64,000 bases of DNA, taken from Pseudomonas sp. 5P_3.1_Bac2. GTDB lineage: Bacteria; Pseudomonadota; Gammaproteobacteria; Pseudomonadales; Pseudomonadaceae. The position numbers and the translations under genes are program-made. Under the pieces are notes generated by a model. It made no database searches and was not told the origin of the DNA. It saw only the letters and a program-made list of their open reading frames with translations. Numbering within the stretch: the stretch's first letter is position 1; every line of letters starts with the position of its first letter. Below are positions 1 to 9,537 of the stretch, one piece after another. The stretch spans positions 186,001 to 250,000 of the forward strand of contig NZ_JANLNY010000022.1 in NCBI RefSeq assembly GCF_025465995.1. The letters run 5' to 3'.

Positions 1-128
1 ATACTGATCACGGTCGCGACGTCGAGGTCCATGCCGTATTTGTAATCAACGGCCTTAACCGACTCTTCAGCAGCCATAACGTTAGCCGAAGCAAACAGTG
101 CAACCAGTACTAAAGCTGAGTATTTCAT
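1..128 (-). CDS. DUF2790 family small secreted protein (partial, 3' end outside window)
   Basis: Reading leftward from an ATG at 126-128, the product begins MKYSALVLVALFASANVMAA, a typical Sec signal peptide, followed by a mature start containing YKYGMDLDVATVIS. This Y-x-YGM-xLD-(I/V)A pattern is the hallmark of the DUF2790 family, small periplasmic proteins abundant in Pseudomonas and of unknown function. Only about 42 codons are visible; the rest lies left of position 1. A second family member is at 14422-14670. The family call rests on recognition of the pattern, not on a search. Confidence 0.75.
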   Translation of the reverse strand, partial: MKYSALVLVALFASANVMAAEESVKAVDYKYGMDLDVATVIS

Positions 129-280
129 GATGGTGTTCCAGGGTGGCTTGGGCGAAGTGCCAGGGTGTTGGCCTTCGATGGGCGCAATTATCTGCCCGCC
201 CCCCTAGGGGAAAAACGGCACTTTCAGAAAACCACCGTTGCCGCTTGCGCAACAATATCCGAGCGCTGCCCTCAGGAACC

Positions 281-318
281 AAAAAGCCCCCGCCAACTGG
301 CGTTGGCGGGGGCTTTTT
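281..318 (-). terminator. Rho-independent terminator of typA
   Basis: A near-perfect inverted repeat (AAAAAGCCCCCGCCAA ... TTGGCGGGGGCTTTTT) with a short loop and A/T runs on both sides lies just beyond the typA stop. It could work in both directions. Confidence 0.85.
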
Positions 319-331
319 AAGTCAGCCGAAC

Positions 332-2152
332 TTAGTTCTTGGCTTTCTTGGCAGCGCGGGTACGCTCGCCTTCGTCGAGGATCTTCTTACGCAGACGGAT
401 CGACTTAGGCGTGACTTCGCACAGCTCGTCGTCCTGGATGAATTCCAGGGCCTGTTCCAGAGTGAAGCGAACAGGCGGAACCAGAGCGATGGTTTCGTCT
501 TTACCCGAGGCACGCATGTTGTCCAGCTTCTTGCCTTTGGTTGGGTTGACGCCCAGGTCGTTGTCACGGCTGTTCAGACCGACGATTTGACCGTTGTAGA
601 TCTCCTGGCCGTGCTCAACGAACAGCTTGCCGCGCGCTTGCAGGGTTTCCAGGGAGTAGGTCAGGGCCTTACCGGTTTCTACCGACACCAGTACACCGTT
701 CTGACGGCCGGACATGTGGCCGGACTTCATGGTGTCGTAGCGATCGAAGATCGAGGTCAGGATGCCTGCACCGTTGGTCAGGGTCAGGAACTGGTTACGG
801 AAACCGATCAGACCACGGGCCGGGATGTTGTATTCCAGACGCACACGGCCTTTGCCATCGGGCGACATGTTAGTCAGGTCGCCTTTACGCAGACCCATCT
901 CTTCCATGACTTTGCCTTGCGACTCTTCAGGGATGTCGATGGTGACGTTTTCGTACGGCTCTTGTTTCACGCCGCCCACTTCACGAATGATCACTTCTGG
1001 ACGGCCAACGCCCATCTCGAAGCCTTCGCGACGCATGGTTTCGATCAGTACCGACAGGTGCAGCTCACCACGCCCGGAGACCTTGAACTTGTCCGCGCTG
1101 TCGCCTTCTTCAACACGCAGGGCCACGTTGTACAGCAGCTCTTTGTCCAGACGCTCTTTGATATTACGGCTGGTGACGAACTTGCCTTCTTTACCGCAGA
1201 ACGGCGAGTCGTTGACCTGGAAGGTCATGGATACGGTTGGCTCATCAACGGTCAGCGGAGTCATGGCTTCAACGTTGTTGATGTCACACAGGGTGTCGGA
1301 GATGAACAGCTGATCCATACCGCTGACGCAAACGATGTCACCGGCGGTGGCTTCTTCAACGTCGACACGGTGCAGACCGTGGTGGCCCATCAGCTTGAGG
1401 ATACGGCCGTTGCGGCGCTTGCCGTCAACGTCGATGGCAACCACTGGGGTGTTCGGCTTGACACGGCCACGGGCGATACGGCCCACGCCGATAATGCCGA
1501 GGAAGCTGTTGTAGTCCAGAGCCGAGATTTGCATCTGGAACGGACCATCAACGTCTACCGACGGCGCCGGTACGTGGTCAACGATGGCCTGGTACAGCGG
1601 CGTCAGGTCTTCGGCCATGTCGGTGTGATCAAGGCCGGCGATGCCGTTCAGTGCCGAGGCGTAAACAACTTGGAAGTCCAGTTGCTCGTCGGTAGCGCCG
1701 AGGTTATCGAACAGGTCGAAGATTTGATCCATAACCCAGTCAGGACGTGCGCCCGGACGGTCGATCTTGTTGATGACCACGATTGGACGCAGGCCAGCTT
1801 CGAAAGCCTTTTTGGTCACGAAACGGGTTTGTGGCATTGGGCCGTCTTGGGCGTCAACCACCAGCAGCACCGAGTCAACCATCGACATCACGCGCTCAAC
1901 TTCACCGCCGAAGTCGGCGTGGCCGGGGGTGTCGACGATGTTGATGTTGTAGCCGCTCCATTTGATCGCGGTGTTCTTCGCGAGAATGGTAATGCCGCGC
2001 TCTTTTTCCTGGTCGTTGCTGTCCATCACGCGCTCGTCGTTGAGCTCGTTACGTTCCAGGGTGCCGGACTGACGCAGCAGGGCGTCAACCAGAGTGGTCT
2101 TACCATGGTCAACGTGGGCAATGATGGCGATGTTGCGTAGTTTTTCGATCAC
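332..2152 (-). CDS. typA: Ribosome-associated GTPase TypA/BipA
   Basis: A translational GTPase of 606 aa, the usual family length, that binds the ribosome and supports 50S assembly and growth under stress or cold. The N-terminal G domain shows the P-loop AHVDHGKTT (about residues 12-20), the G3 motif DTPGH and the G4 motif NKID. It is followed by the beta-barrel, the two alpha/beta domains and the BipA-specific C-terminal domain. The start is a GTG at 2150-2152, chosen because the protein then begins [20 protein letters not shown] as in E. coli. It appears monocistronic, ending at a strong terminator. The next gene on the same strand upstream is thiI, 191 bp away. Confidence 0.97.
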   Translation of the reverse strand: MIEKLRNIAIIAHVDHGKTTLVDALLRQSGTLERNELNDERVMDSNDQEKERGITILAKNTAIKWSGYNINIVDTPGHADFGGEVERVMSMVDSVLLVVDAQDGPMPQTRFVTKKAFEAGLRPIVVINKIDRPGARPDWVMDQIFDLFDNLGATDEQLDFQVVYASALNGIAGLDHTDMAEDLTPLYQAIVDHVPAPSVDVDGPFQMQISALDYNSFLGIIGVGRIARGRVKPNTPVVAIDVDGKRRNGRILKLMGHHGLHRVDVEEATAGDIVCVSGMDQLFISDTLCDINNVEAMTPLTVDEPTVSMTFQVNDSPFCGKEGKFVTSRNIKERLDKELLYNVALRVEEGDSADKFKVSGRGELHLSVLIETMRREGFEMGVGRPEVIIREVGGVKQEPYENVTIDIPEESQGKVMEEMGLRKGDLTNMSPDGKGRVRLEYNIPARGLIGFRNQFLTLTNGAGILTSIFDRYDTMKSGHMSGRQNGVLVSVETGKALTYSLETLQARGKLFVEHGQEIYNGQIVGLNSRDNDLGVNPTKGKKLDNMRASGKDETIALVPPVRFTLEQALEFIQDDELCEVTPKSIRLRKKILDEGERTRAAKKAKN

Positions 2153-2343
2153 GTGTGTGTATCTCGATCAGAGGATTTGGTCTGCCACTTAGTCTAGGCG
2201 GCGAGTATTAACGTACGGCGATTTCGGTCAGGCGGTGCACCAGGGGCGCGGCGGCCTCTCGATCAGGCTGCTGCGCTGGCTGTTACCCCGCCTAGGCGTC
2301 GGGAGGGCGATGGCGGATGCTGCCACCATTTAAGCCCGGCGTT

Positions 2344-3798
2344 TTATGCCGGACGATAAACGCGCACATTGGCATGCCCCTCACTGAGTAGATGATGGGC
2401 ATGTAAACGACTCATCACGCCCTTGTCGCAATACAGCAAGTACTGGCGCGTGGCGTCCAACTCTTTAAAGCGGCTGTTCAGAGCATAGAAAGGCAGCGCT
2501 TGCACTTCCACACCCGACAGCTCCAAGGGTTGTTCTTCGCTGGCGTCCGGGTGACGGATATCGATCACCACGTGACTGGCCAGCGCTTCGCTGACCTCTT
2601 CAACTTGAATATCTTTACCCAGCTCATCGATCACCCGATCGATTGGCAGCAAGGTGGCGCGCTCCAGGGCACGCTCAAGAATCGCCATATCAAACTGGCT
2701 TTCTTCGTATTCGATACGCGGCTTCTTCGCCCGGGTGGTCGGGTTGACCGAAATCACCCCACAGTACTCGGGCATATGCCGGGCAAAGTCGGCGCTGCCG
2801 ATTTCGACGGCGGTATCGATAATGTCCTGCTTATGGCTGGCCAACAGCGGGCGCAGCACCAGCATGTCGGTCGCCGCATCGATCACCGAGAGGTTCGGCA
2901 GGGTCTGGCTGGACACCTGGGAGATCGCCTCGCCAGTCACCAGCGCATCGATCTGCAAACGCTCGGCCATGCGCGTCGCGGCGCGCAGCATCATGCGTTT
3001 GAGGATCACGCCCATCTGGCTGTTATCGACCTTGCCAAGAATCTCGCCGACCACTTCTTCAAACGGCACGCTAATAAACAGCACGCGGTGCGAGCTGCCG
3101 TACTTGTTCCACAGGTAGTGCGCCACTTCCATCACACCCAATTCATGGGCGCGGCCACCTAAGTTAAAGAAGCAAAAGTGGGTCAACAGGCCACGGCGCA
3201 TCATCTGGTAGGCCGCCACGGTGGAGTCGAAGCCGCCGCTCATCAGCACCAGACTCTGCTCCAGCGAGCCCAGCGGATAACCGCCGAGGCCTTCATGCTG
3301 GTGGTGGATAACGAACAGACGCTGGTCGCGGATCTCCATGCGTACCACCACTTGCGGGTCTTTCAGCGAGATGCCCGCCGCGCCGCACTGCTGCCGCAGC
3401 TGGCTGCCGACATAACGCTCGACTTCCATGGAAGTGAAGCTGTGCTTACCGGCACGCTTACAGCGCACGGCGAAAATCTTGCCCGGCAGTTGCTCGGCGA
3501 AGTGCTGCTTGCACTTGGCGAGGATGTCGTCGAAATCGCCCAGCGGGTACTCATCAACCTGCAGGAAATGCACGATACCGGGCGTGCAGCTGAGACGTTC
3601 GATCATCGCCTGCAGCACTTTGGGATCAGTGACCGCAGTGATCAGCTCGAGGTTGTCCCACACGCCGCTGACTTGCACCTGTGGGTCCAAGGCACGCAAA
3701 ACCGCACGAATATTCTTCGCCAACTGCCGGATAAAGAGCTTGCGCACCGGCCGGCTCTTAATGGTGATTTCTGGGAAGACTTTAACGATCAGTTTCAT
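2344..3798 (-). CDS. thiI: tRNA 4-thiouridine sulfurtransferase ThiI (with rhodanese domain)
   Basis: A 484-aa protein that adenylates and thiolates U8 of tRNA and supplies sulfur for the thiazole of thiamine. The order is an N-terminal ferredoxin-like and THUMP region (about 1-165), a PP-loop pyrophosphatase domain with SGGFDSTVA (about 180-190), and a C-terminal rhodanese domain. The last domain ends [17 protein letters not shown], where the Cys is the predicted persulfide carrier. The start is set at the ATG of [10 protein letters not shown] (3796-3798); an upstream in-frame start would add nine unconserved residues. It is divergent from glnA with a 326-bp spacer that holds the glnA control region. 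Confidence 0.96.
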   Translation of the reverse strand: MKLIVKVFPEITIKSRPVRKLFIRQLAKNIRAVLRALDPQVQVSGVWDNLELITAVTDPKVLQAMIERLSCTPGIVHFLQVDEYPLGDFDDILAKCKQHFAEQLPGKIFAVRCKRAGKHSFTSMEVERYVGSQLRQQCGAAGISLKDPQVVVRMEIRDQRLFVIHHQHEGLGGYPLGSLEQSLVLMSGGFDSTVAAYQMMRRGLLTHFCFFNLGGRAHELGVMEVAHYLWNKYGSSHRVLFISVPFEEVVGEILGKVDNSQMGVILKRMMLRAATRMAERLQIDALVTGEAISQVSSQTLPNLSVIDAATDMLVLRPLLASHKQDIIDTAVEIGSADFARHMPEYCGVISVNPTTRAKKPRIEYEESQFDMAILERALERATLLPIDRVIDELGKDIQVEEVSEALASHVVIDIRHPDASEEQPLELSGVEVQALPFYALNSRFKELDATRQYLLYCDKGVMSRLHAHHLLSEGHANVRVYRPA

Positions 3799-3881
3799 GA
3801 AAACAGTGCGCGCCAGGGCAGCCAAAAAAACAGGGGCGCGGATTATAGCGGAAATTGCTCAAGGTTTGATCAAAAAAGTCG

Positions 3882-3942
3882 CGCACCAAAATCGCGCACC
3901 AACTCAGCGCAGCAGGTAGACTGCGCGCCCAGTAATAGTGCA
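3882..3942 (+). promoter_or_regulatory. Possible NtrC sites upstream of glnA
   Basis: Two imperfect matches to the NtrC consensus TGCACC-N5-GGTGCA are visible: CGCACC-AAAAT-CGCGCA at 3882-3898 and CGCCCA-GTAAT-AGTGCA at 3926-3942. In each, one half-site is good (5 of 6) and the other is poor. Their position, 70-130 bp upstream of the -24 element, is right for enhancer sites. The assignment is an inference. Confidence 0.4.
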
Positions 3943-4014
3943 TTTATTTTTGCAAAATACTGCCGTTACAGGCGCCAAGCCTCAATCTCGGGGCTCGCGC
4001 CCAATCCCGTGCAC

Positions 4015-4030
4015 TGGCATGCAATTTGCT
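4015..4030 (+). promoter_or_regulatory. Sigma-54 (-24/-12) promoter of glnA
   Basis: TGGCATGCAATTTGCT matches the RpoN consensus TGGCAYG-N4-TTGCW exactly, with the invariant GG and GC separated by ten bases. The predicted transcript start is near 4041, about 84 bp before the glnA ATG. This fits nitrogen control of glnA by NtrC, whose genes lie 6 kb away. Confidence 0.85.
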
Positions 4031-4124
4031 CCCTTGTGAGGCAGGATGCCCTGGAGGACTATGCCGCCGGGCTGCACCGTATTCTGAGGGCTTATAGTTG
4101 AGCCTTATCCATCTGGAGGACAGC

Positions 4125-5531
4125 ATGTCGAAGTCGATTCAACTGATTAAAGAACACGACGTGAAGTGGGTTGACCTGCGCTTCACCGATACCAAGGGCA
4201 AGCAGCATCACGTGACCATGCCTGCTCGCGACGCGCTGGACGAAGACTTCTTCGAAGTCGGCAAAATGTTCGACGGCTCCTCCATCCATGGCTGGAAAGG
4301 CATCGAAGCCTCCGACATGATCCTGCTGCCGGTTGACGACACCGCCGTGCTGGACCCATTCACCGAAGAGCCGACCCTGATTCTGGTCTGCGACATCATC
4401 GAGCCAAGCACCATGCAAGGCTACGATCGCGACCCACGCTCGATCGCCAAGCGTGCTGAGGAATACCTGAAAACCACCGGCATCGGTGACACCGTATTCG
4501 TTGGCCCAGAGCCTGAGTTCTTCATCTTCGACCAAGTGAAGTTCAAGTCCGACATCTCCGGCTCGATGTTCAAAATCTATTCCGAGCAAGGCTCGTGGAT
4601 GACCGACCAAGACGTCGAAGGCGGCAACAAAGGCCACCGTCCAGCCGTTAAAGGTGGTTACTTCCCGGTTCCGCCATGCGACCACGACCACGAAATCCGT
4701 ACTGCCATGTGTAATGCCATGGAAGAAATGGGCCTGGTCATCGAAGTTCACCACCACGAAGTGGCAACTGCCGGCCAGAACGAAATCGGCGTGCAGTTCA
4801 ACACCCTGGTGAAGAAGGCTGATGAAGTTCAGACCCTCAAGTACTGCGTGCACAACGTCGCTGACGTCTACGGCAAAACCGCAACCTTCATGCCTAAGCC
4901 ACTGTACGGCGACAACGGCTCGGGTATGCACGTACACATGTCCATCTCCAAAGATGGCAAGAACACCTTCTCCGGCGAAGGCTATGCCGGCCTGTCCGAT
5001 ACCGCTCTGTACTTCATCGGCGGCATCATCAAGCACGGTAAAGCACTGAACGGCTTCACCAACCCAGCGACCAACTCCTACAAGCGTCTGGTCCCAGGTT
5101 TCGAAGCGCCAGTAATGCTGGCCTACTCGGCGCGCAACCGTTCGGCCTCGATCCGTATCCCTTACGTTTCCAGCCCGAAAGCTCGCCGTATCGAAGCGCG
5201 CTTCCCGGACCCAGCCGCTAACCCATACCTGTGCTTCGCAGCACTGCTGATGGCTGGCCTGGACGGCATCCAGAACAAGATCCACCCTGGCGATGCAGCT
5301 GACAAAAACCTGTACGACCTGCCACCAGAAGAAGGCAAGCTGATCCCACAAGTGTGCGGCAGCCTGAAAGAAGCTCTGGAAGAACTGGACAAGGGCCGTG
5401 CGTTCCTGACCAAAGGTGGCGTGTTCTCCGACGACTTCATCGATGCTTACATCGAGCTGAAGGCCGAAGAAGAAATCAAAGTACGCACCTTCGTACACCC
5501 ACTGGAATACGACCTGTACTACAGCGTCTAA
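4125..5531 (+). CDS. glnA: Glutamine synthetase type I (GlnA)
   Basis: ATP-dependent amidation of glutamate with ammonium, the main ammonium-assimilation step. It has 468 aa, the normal length of GSI-beta subunits that form dodecamers. Visible signatures are the beta-grasp N-domain with FDGSSIHGW, the metal and glutamate site ([21 protein letters not shown]) and the ATP-binding NGSGMHVH. The adenylylation loop NLYDLPPEE carries the Tyr modified by GlnE. The start at 4125 has GGAGGA at 4115-4120. Transcription is expected from the sigma-54 promoter at 4015-4030, and a terminator follows at 5546. Confidence 0.98.
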   Translation: MSKSIQLIKEHDVKWVDLRFTDTKGKQHHVTMPARDALDEDFFEVGKMFDGSSIHGWKGIEASDMILLPVDDTAVLDPFTEEPTLILVCDIIEPSTMQGYDRDPRSIAKRAEEYLKTTGIGDTVFVGPEPEFFIFDQVKFKSDISGSMFKIYSEQGSWMTDQDVEGGNKGHRPAVKGGYFPVPPCDHDHEIRTAMCNAMEEMGLVIEVHHHEVATAGQNEIGVQFNTLVKKADEVQTLKYCVHNVADVYGKTATFMPKPLYGDNGSGMHVHMSISKDGKNTFSGEGYAGLSDTALYFIGGIIKHGKALNGFTNPATNSYKRLVPGFEAPVMLAYSARNRSASIRIPYVSSPKARRIEARFPDPAANPYLCFAALLMAGLDGIQNKIHPGDAADKNLYDLPPEEGKLIPQVCGSLKEALEELDKGRAFLTKGGVFSDDFIDAYIELKAEEEIKVRTFVHPLEYDLYYSV

Positions 5532-5545
5532 CTTTCAGCGGTACT

Positions 5546-5583
5546 AAAAAGCCCGTGGCGCCTGGCGTGCCACGGGCTTTTTT
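5546..5583 (+). terminator. Rho-independent terminator of glnA
   Basis: AAAAAGCCCGTGGC ... GCCACGGGCTTTTTT hairpin directly after the glnA stop. It also faces the end of the convergent HxlR gene and could serve both. Confidence 0.85.
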
Positions 5584-5594
5584 ATGCCTGCCGG

Positions 5595-5978
5595 TTAATC
5601 GCGCAGGCGCTCGGCCTGAAGCGCCATCTGCTGACGAGCTTGGCGAATCTGCCCATGATGCTCCTGCGCCCAATCAATCAGCTGATTCATCGGCAGCAAA
5701 AATGAGCGGCCTAAATCCGTCAGGCAGTATTCCACCCGTGGTGGTACTTGCGCGTACAGCGTGCGCTGGACGAAACCGTCCTGCTCTAAGCGGCGCAAGG
5801 TTTGCGAAAGCATCTGTTTGGAGATATCGGCAATCTCCCGACCCAACTCGTTAAAGCGCCGGGTGCCCTGCGCCAGCGCCGTGAGCACGAGAAAACTCCA
5901 CTGATCACCCAAGCGATCCAACACCCCGCGAATCGGGCATGGGTGATCAAACACCTGGGCTGCGTTGCGCTTGGTCAC
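5595..5978 (-). CDS. HxlR-family transcriptional regulator
   Basis: A 127-aa winged-helix regulator of the HxlR (MarR-like) family, which usually act as dimeric repressors or redox/electrophile sensors. The family hallmark near the N-terminus is HPCPIRGVLDRLGDQWSFLV, where the Cys is the conserved residue used for sensing in some members. It is followed by the recognition-helix region RFNELGREIADISKQMLSQT and the wing (RTLYAQVPPRVEYCLT). The gene is divergent from a secreted NTF2-like protein at 6142. A 7-7-7 inverted repeat in the shared spacer is a good candidate operator, so the neighbour is the probable target. The inducer is unknown. Confidence 0.9.
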   Translation of the reverse strand: MTKRNAAQVFDHPCPIRGVLDRLGDQWSFLVLTALAQGTRRFNELGREIADISKQMLSQTLRRLEQDGFVQRTLYAQVPPRVEYCLTDLGRSFLLPMNQLIDWAQEHHGQIRQARQQMALQAERLRD

Positions 5979-6079
5979 GACTATCCCCTTACCGACCTAG
6001 GTCAGCCGGCAATGACCTGGTCACTCCCGGCTGACTGCTTGTGAGCTGAAACGCGCAACTGTAACCTCGCCCGCCAAAG

Positions 6080-6100
6080 CTAGTCTAGATTTCAGACTAG
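6080..6100. promoter_or_regulatory. Candidate HxlR operator (inverted repeat)
   Basis: CTAGTCT-N7-AGACTAG is a perfect 7-bp inverted repeat with a 7-bp spacer, 41 bp before the start of the NTF2-like gene. A second palindrome, GACCTAGGTC, at 5994-6003 sits 15 bp upstream of the HxlR gene start. Dyads of this size in a spacer between a winged-helix regulator and a divergent gene are typical operators. Assignment to this regulator is an inference. Confidence 0.55.
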
Positions 6101-6141
6101 GCCTCAACTTGAGACTGTTCACCTGCCTTTGGAGTACTCCC

Positions 6142-6609
6142 ATGACCCTACGCCGCGCACTGCCCGCTGCCGCCCTGACCCTGGCCCTATCCGGCAACCT
6201 GCTTGCCGGCCAAGCTGCGCCACGCGATCTGGCCCAGGAAGAAGCCAACCGCGCGCTGGTGCTGTCGTTCTATAACCAGTTCTTTAATGAACACGACACC
6301 GCCGCAGCCTCCAAGCTCATTACTGACGACTATCGCCAGCACAATCCGCACGTACCGGACGGCAAGGCGCCGATGGTGGAGTACTTCACCGAGTTCTTTA
6401 AGACTTACCCGGATGCCCGCGCCAAAGTGGTGCGCAGCGCCACCGACGGCGACCTGGTGTACCTGCACGTGCACTCCACCGACAGCAAGACTGATCGTGG
6501 CGTCGCCCTGGTGGATATTTTCCGGGTTGAAGATGGCCGAATCGTCGAGCACTGGGACGTGATTCAACCCGTCCCAGAGAAAGCCGCTAACACCAACACC
6601 ATGTTCTAA
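6142..6609 (+). CDS. Secreted NTF2/SnoaL-like protein
   Basis: A 155-aa protein with a Sec signal peptide (MTLRRALPAAALTLALSG..., cleavage probably near LAGQAA). It is followed by a SnoaL-like NTF2 fold: the N-terminal helix NRALVLSFYNQFFNEHD, the YRQHNPHVPDG segment and the terminal strands VALVDIFRVEDGRIVEHWDVIQ. This is the pattern of the SnoaL-like polyketide-cyclase relatives whose substrate is usually unknown. The ATG at 6142 is chosen because GGAG at 6131 precedes it and the signal peptide starts there; an upstream GTG/ATG is less likely. It is probably controlled by the divergent HxlR regulator. Confidence 0.85.
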   Translation: MTLRRALPAAALTLALSGNLLAGQAAPRDLAQEEANRALVLSFYNQFFNEHDTAAASKLITDDYRQHNPHVPDGKAPMVEYFTEFFKTYPDARAKVVRSATDGDLVYLHVHSTDSKTDRGVALVDIFRVEDGRIVEHWDVIQPVPEKAANTNTMF

Positions 6610-6612
6610 GGT

Positions 6613-8781
6613 TTAGATGCCGCTGGCGTCCGGCTGCTCTTTAGGCCCAGCCGGGTTAGTCCCAGCCGGGCGCCGCGACAGCTGCACATTCAGGCGCGGC
6701 ATGGACAGCTCCATGCCCTGCTTGTCGAGCTTGCGCCGCAGCAGCAAGTTAAACGCCCGCTGCACTTCCCACTGTTTGATCGGCGCGGTTTTAAAGCGGA
6801 AGCGCAAAATCGCCTGGCCGTTATCAAAGTTCTCCACGCCCTGGACTTCCAGCGGCGACCAGATATTGCGACTGACCACGCGATCACCGCGCAGCTCGTG
6901 GGCCACCTCGCGAATCAAGACCAGCGCATCGTCCATCGGCATATTGGCCGGCACCGGCCAGCGGAACATGGCGTAGCCAAACTGGCGCGAATAGTTCTTG
7001 ATGGTTTTGATCTCACTGAACGGCACGGTATGCACCACCCCATCCAGGTCCCGCAGGCGCACGGTGCGAATGGTCAGCGCTTCCACCGTACCGATATGGC
7101 CGCCAACATCCACGTAGTCATCGATCGACAGCGAGTCCTCGATGATGATGAACAACCCGGTGATCAAGTCCGCCACCAGCGACTGCGCACCAAAACCGAT
7201 GGCCAGACCGATCACCCCGGCACCGGCCAGCAGCGGCGTGACGTTCATGCCCATATTGGCCAGGGCGACGATCAGCGCGATCACGGCAATGGTGACAAAC
7301 AGCACGTTGCGAATCAGCGGCAACATGGTCAGCGCGCGGGTGCTGCTGCGCTGCTTACCGCCTAAACCGAGCACATGCTGGATTGCCGTGTCGCTGAGAA
7401 TCCACACCAGCCAGGCAATCAGGAAGGTGGTGGCAAAACTGACCACCTTCATGCTGATGTCAGAACCTTCGCCCTCAGCAAAACGCAGCAGCGACAAGCC
7501 CCAGACGCGCAGGCCAACCTCCACGAAAATCAACACCGTGCCCATCACCACCAGGGTGTAGAAGAACTTTTTCAGCTGCTCGACATAGGCCACGCTAGGC
7601 CGCAAAGCACTGCGCGGCGCGCGGTTATGGGTGCGGCGAATCAAGCCGATGACGGTCAACCCCACCACCGCCACCACCGAACTGAGCAGTGCGCGGCGCA
7701 GCGCATAGGTGCTATCACCGGCGCTGATCAAGGTGGCGAACAGAGAGATCGCCACCAGCAACAGCAGCGGTACGAACCACATATTGCCGACCAGTTCGAG
7801 CAGCTCATGCACGCCACGGCGCTTTAAGCGGCGCTCCAGCGGCTGGTTGCGAATCAGGTGGGCAATCGGCCGGCGGAAACGCAGGGTGAACACCGCAGTG
7901 ACCAAAGCCGCCGCAATGTTGGCCAGGGACGCCACGCACAGCGCCGCGGCTGCACCGAGGCCTTCCTCGACGCGCCCGTCGTGCATCACCTCACCCAAGG
8001 TGGCCAGGCTGCCAATCAACCACAGCGGGTGAAACGCCTGACGCCTGAGAATATCCAGGGCGCGCATGCGATGGGGACCGCTGAGCAGTGACAACGAAAT
8101 CACGCACAGGGCCGAGAACAGCGTGCCACACACCAGCACATAGGCGGTGATCAGCGCCAGCATGCGGCCCAACGAGCTGGGCAAGACCACGGAAAAGTAC
8201 AAGGTCATGACAAAGGCGATCAGCCAAGGCCCTAACTTGCGCAAGGCAAACAACATTAAATCGCGGGTTTTCGGCTGCTGCGGCAGCTCCTGGGACAAGC
8301 CGAAGCGCTGCTGCATGCGCCGCGCCAGCCAGCGCAAGACCACCGCCAGACAGCCCCACAGCAGCAGCAACAAGAAGAAGTCGAGCACCATGCCTGAGCC
8401 GCGCTGCCAACTCGGCGCCCGTTCCAACAGCTCCTGACCGGCCTGCTCAAACTTCTGCGACCACAACACCACCGGGCTGTTGGCACCGCGAAATTGCTTC
8501 TCCAGGCTGCCCAGGGTTTCCCCCAGCAGTCCCATCACGCCAGGGTTTTCGGCATTGCCCTTGGCCGTAACCTCGCGCATCTGCTTGAGCTTAGCCAGTA
8601 GTTCGGTGCGCTGTTTGTCACTCTCCAGCACCTGGATGACTTGATTGAGCGACTGTTCTAACTGTGCGTTGGAAACCCCCGGCTCAGTTTTCTCCGTGAC
8701 ACTGCCCAGCCCCGGCAGCGCTGCATGCGCCACATTGCTCAACATGAACCAGAGCAGTACCAGGCCGATCAATCGCTGCAT
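6613..8781 (-). CDS. Large MscS-family mechanosensitive channel (YbiO-like)
   Basis: A 722-aa inner-membrane protein. It has a signal peptide (ending NVAHA), an approximately 120-residue periplasmic region with coiled-coil character, many membrane segments, and the C-terminal MscS core. The pore helix is recognisable as LLAGAGVIGLAIGFGAQSLV, followed by the beta domain (IDDYVDVGGHIGTVEALTIR). Length and architecture resemble E. coli YbiO, one of the large MscS paralogues that relieve turgor on osmotic downshock. The ATG at 8781 is preferred over a GTG at 8802 because GAGAAGGGTGAAG precedes it. It converges on the NTF2-like gene with only 3 bp between stop codons. Confidence 0.9.
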   Translation of the reverse strand: MQRLIGLVLLWFMLSNVAHAALPGLGSVTEKTEPGVSNAQLEQSLNQVIQVLESDKQRTELLAKLKQMREVTAKGNAENPGVMGLLGETLGSLEKQFRGANSPVVLWSQKFEQAGQELLERAPSWQRGSGMVLDFFLLLLLWGCLAVVLRWLARRMQQRFGLSQELPQQPKTRDLMLFALRKLGPWLIAFVMTLYFSVVLPSSLGRMLALITAYVLVCGTLFSALCVISLSLLSGPHRMRALDILRRQAFHPLWLIGSLATLGEVMHDGRVEEGLGAAAALCVASLANIAAALVTAVFTLRFRRPIAHLIRNQPLERRLKRRGVHELLELVGNMWFVPLLLLVAISLFATLISAGDSTYALRRALLSSVVAVVGLTVIGLIRRTHNRAPRSALRPSVAYVEQLKKFFYTLVVMGTVLIFVEVGLRVWGLSLLRFAEGEGSDISMKVVSFATTFLIAWLVWILSDTAIQHVLGLGGKQRSSTRALTMLPLIRNVLFVTIAVIALIVALANMGMNVTPLLAGAGVIGLAIGFGAQSLVADLITGLFIIIEDSLSIDDYVDVGGHIGTVEALTIRTVRLRDLDGVVHTVPFSEIKTIKNYSRQFGYAMFRWPVPANMPMDDALVLIREVAHELRGDRVVSRNIWSPLEVQGVENFDNGQAILRFRFKTAPIKQWEVQRAFNLLLRRKLDKQGMELSMPRLNVQLSRRPAGTNPAGPKEQPDASGI

Positions 8782-8979
8782 AAACTTCACCCTTCTCTCC
8801 ACGTCATCCTGCGTTGGTGCTGCACGCTCGCGTTTGCATCATACAAGCGCGCCATCCATGCCCTGCATCGCCCGGCGATTATCCGGGACTGTTAACCCTT
8901 GCGCATAACCCCAGGCGTCGACTTGCCAGGCAGCCAAGACAGTGCAAGTCTTATTAAACTGTCTAACCAGAGGTCATCC

Positions 8980-9528
8980 ATGCGCCTGCTCACTGCTTGT
9001 CTGCTGTGTTTCCTGAGCCTGAGCGCCAGTGCGCAGATTTACAAATACACCGATGCCAAAGGCAACACTGTCTTTACCGATCAGCCCCCGCAAGGCACCG
9101 CCGCCAAAAGCATCGACCTGGCGCCGATTAACAGCCTGCCCATGGCCACTCCGGCCCCCAGCGCAAGCGCAACGGAAGATCCCAGCGCCAGCCACGAACA
9201 GCCTTACAAAACCTTGGCCCTGACTGGCCTGCCCAACGCTGAAGCACTGCGCGCCAACAATGGCAGCTTCGCTGTCAGCGTCGAGATTGCCCCGCGTTTA
9301 GCCCAAGGCCATTTACTGCGCTTACTGGTAGACGGCAAACCTTATGGCCAAGCCACTACCCAGCTGAGTCTGCCGGTCAGTCATTTGGACCGCGGCGAAC
9401 ACAGTCTGGCGGTGGAAGTGCTGAATGGTGAGCAAGTCATCCAGCAAAGCCTGACCCAAACCCTTACCGTGCAGCGCGTTAACACCCAAAGCCCGGCCCT
9501 GCGCCCACCACCGCCTACCCCCAGATAA
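8980..9528 (+). CDS. DUF4124 domain secreted protein (first of a tandem pair)
   Basis: A 182-aa protein with a signal peptide (MRLLTACLLCFLSLSASAQ) followed directly by the DUF4124 motif IYKYTDAKGNTVFTDQPP. A Pro/Ala/Ser-rich linker and a C-terminal beta-rich domain (SFAVSVEIAP ... HLLRLLVDGKPYGQ ... LDRGEHSLAVEVL) follow. The function of DUF4124 proteins is not known; they are envelope proteins common in Pseudomonas. The ATG at 8980 is chosen for the preceding AGAGG and the signal peptide. The downstream gene at 9538 is a clear paralogue, nine bases after this stop, and both precede ntrB. Confidence 0.85.
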   Translation: MRLLTACLLCFLSLSASAQIYKYTDAKGNTVFTDQPPQGTAAKSIDLAPINSLPMATPAPSASATEDPSASHEQPYKTLALTGLPNAEALRANNGSFAVSVEIAPRLAQGHLLRLLVDGKPYGQATTQLSLPVSHLDRGEHSLAVEVLNGEQVIQQSLTQTLTVQRVNTQSPALRPPPPTPR

Positions 9529-9537
9529 GTCCAAACC

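Noticed and set aside
143..2140. Long open frame opposite typA
   Set aside because: It is antisense to a complete TypA, has no family likeness and arises from codon bias in GC-rich DNA.
4092..5498. Long open frame opposite glnA
   Set aside because: A shadow of the GlnA reading frame; no domain or ribosome site.
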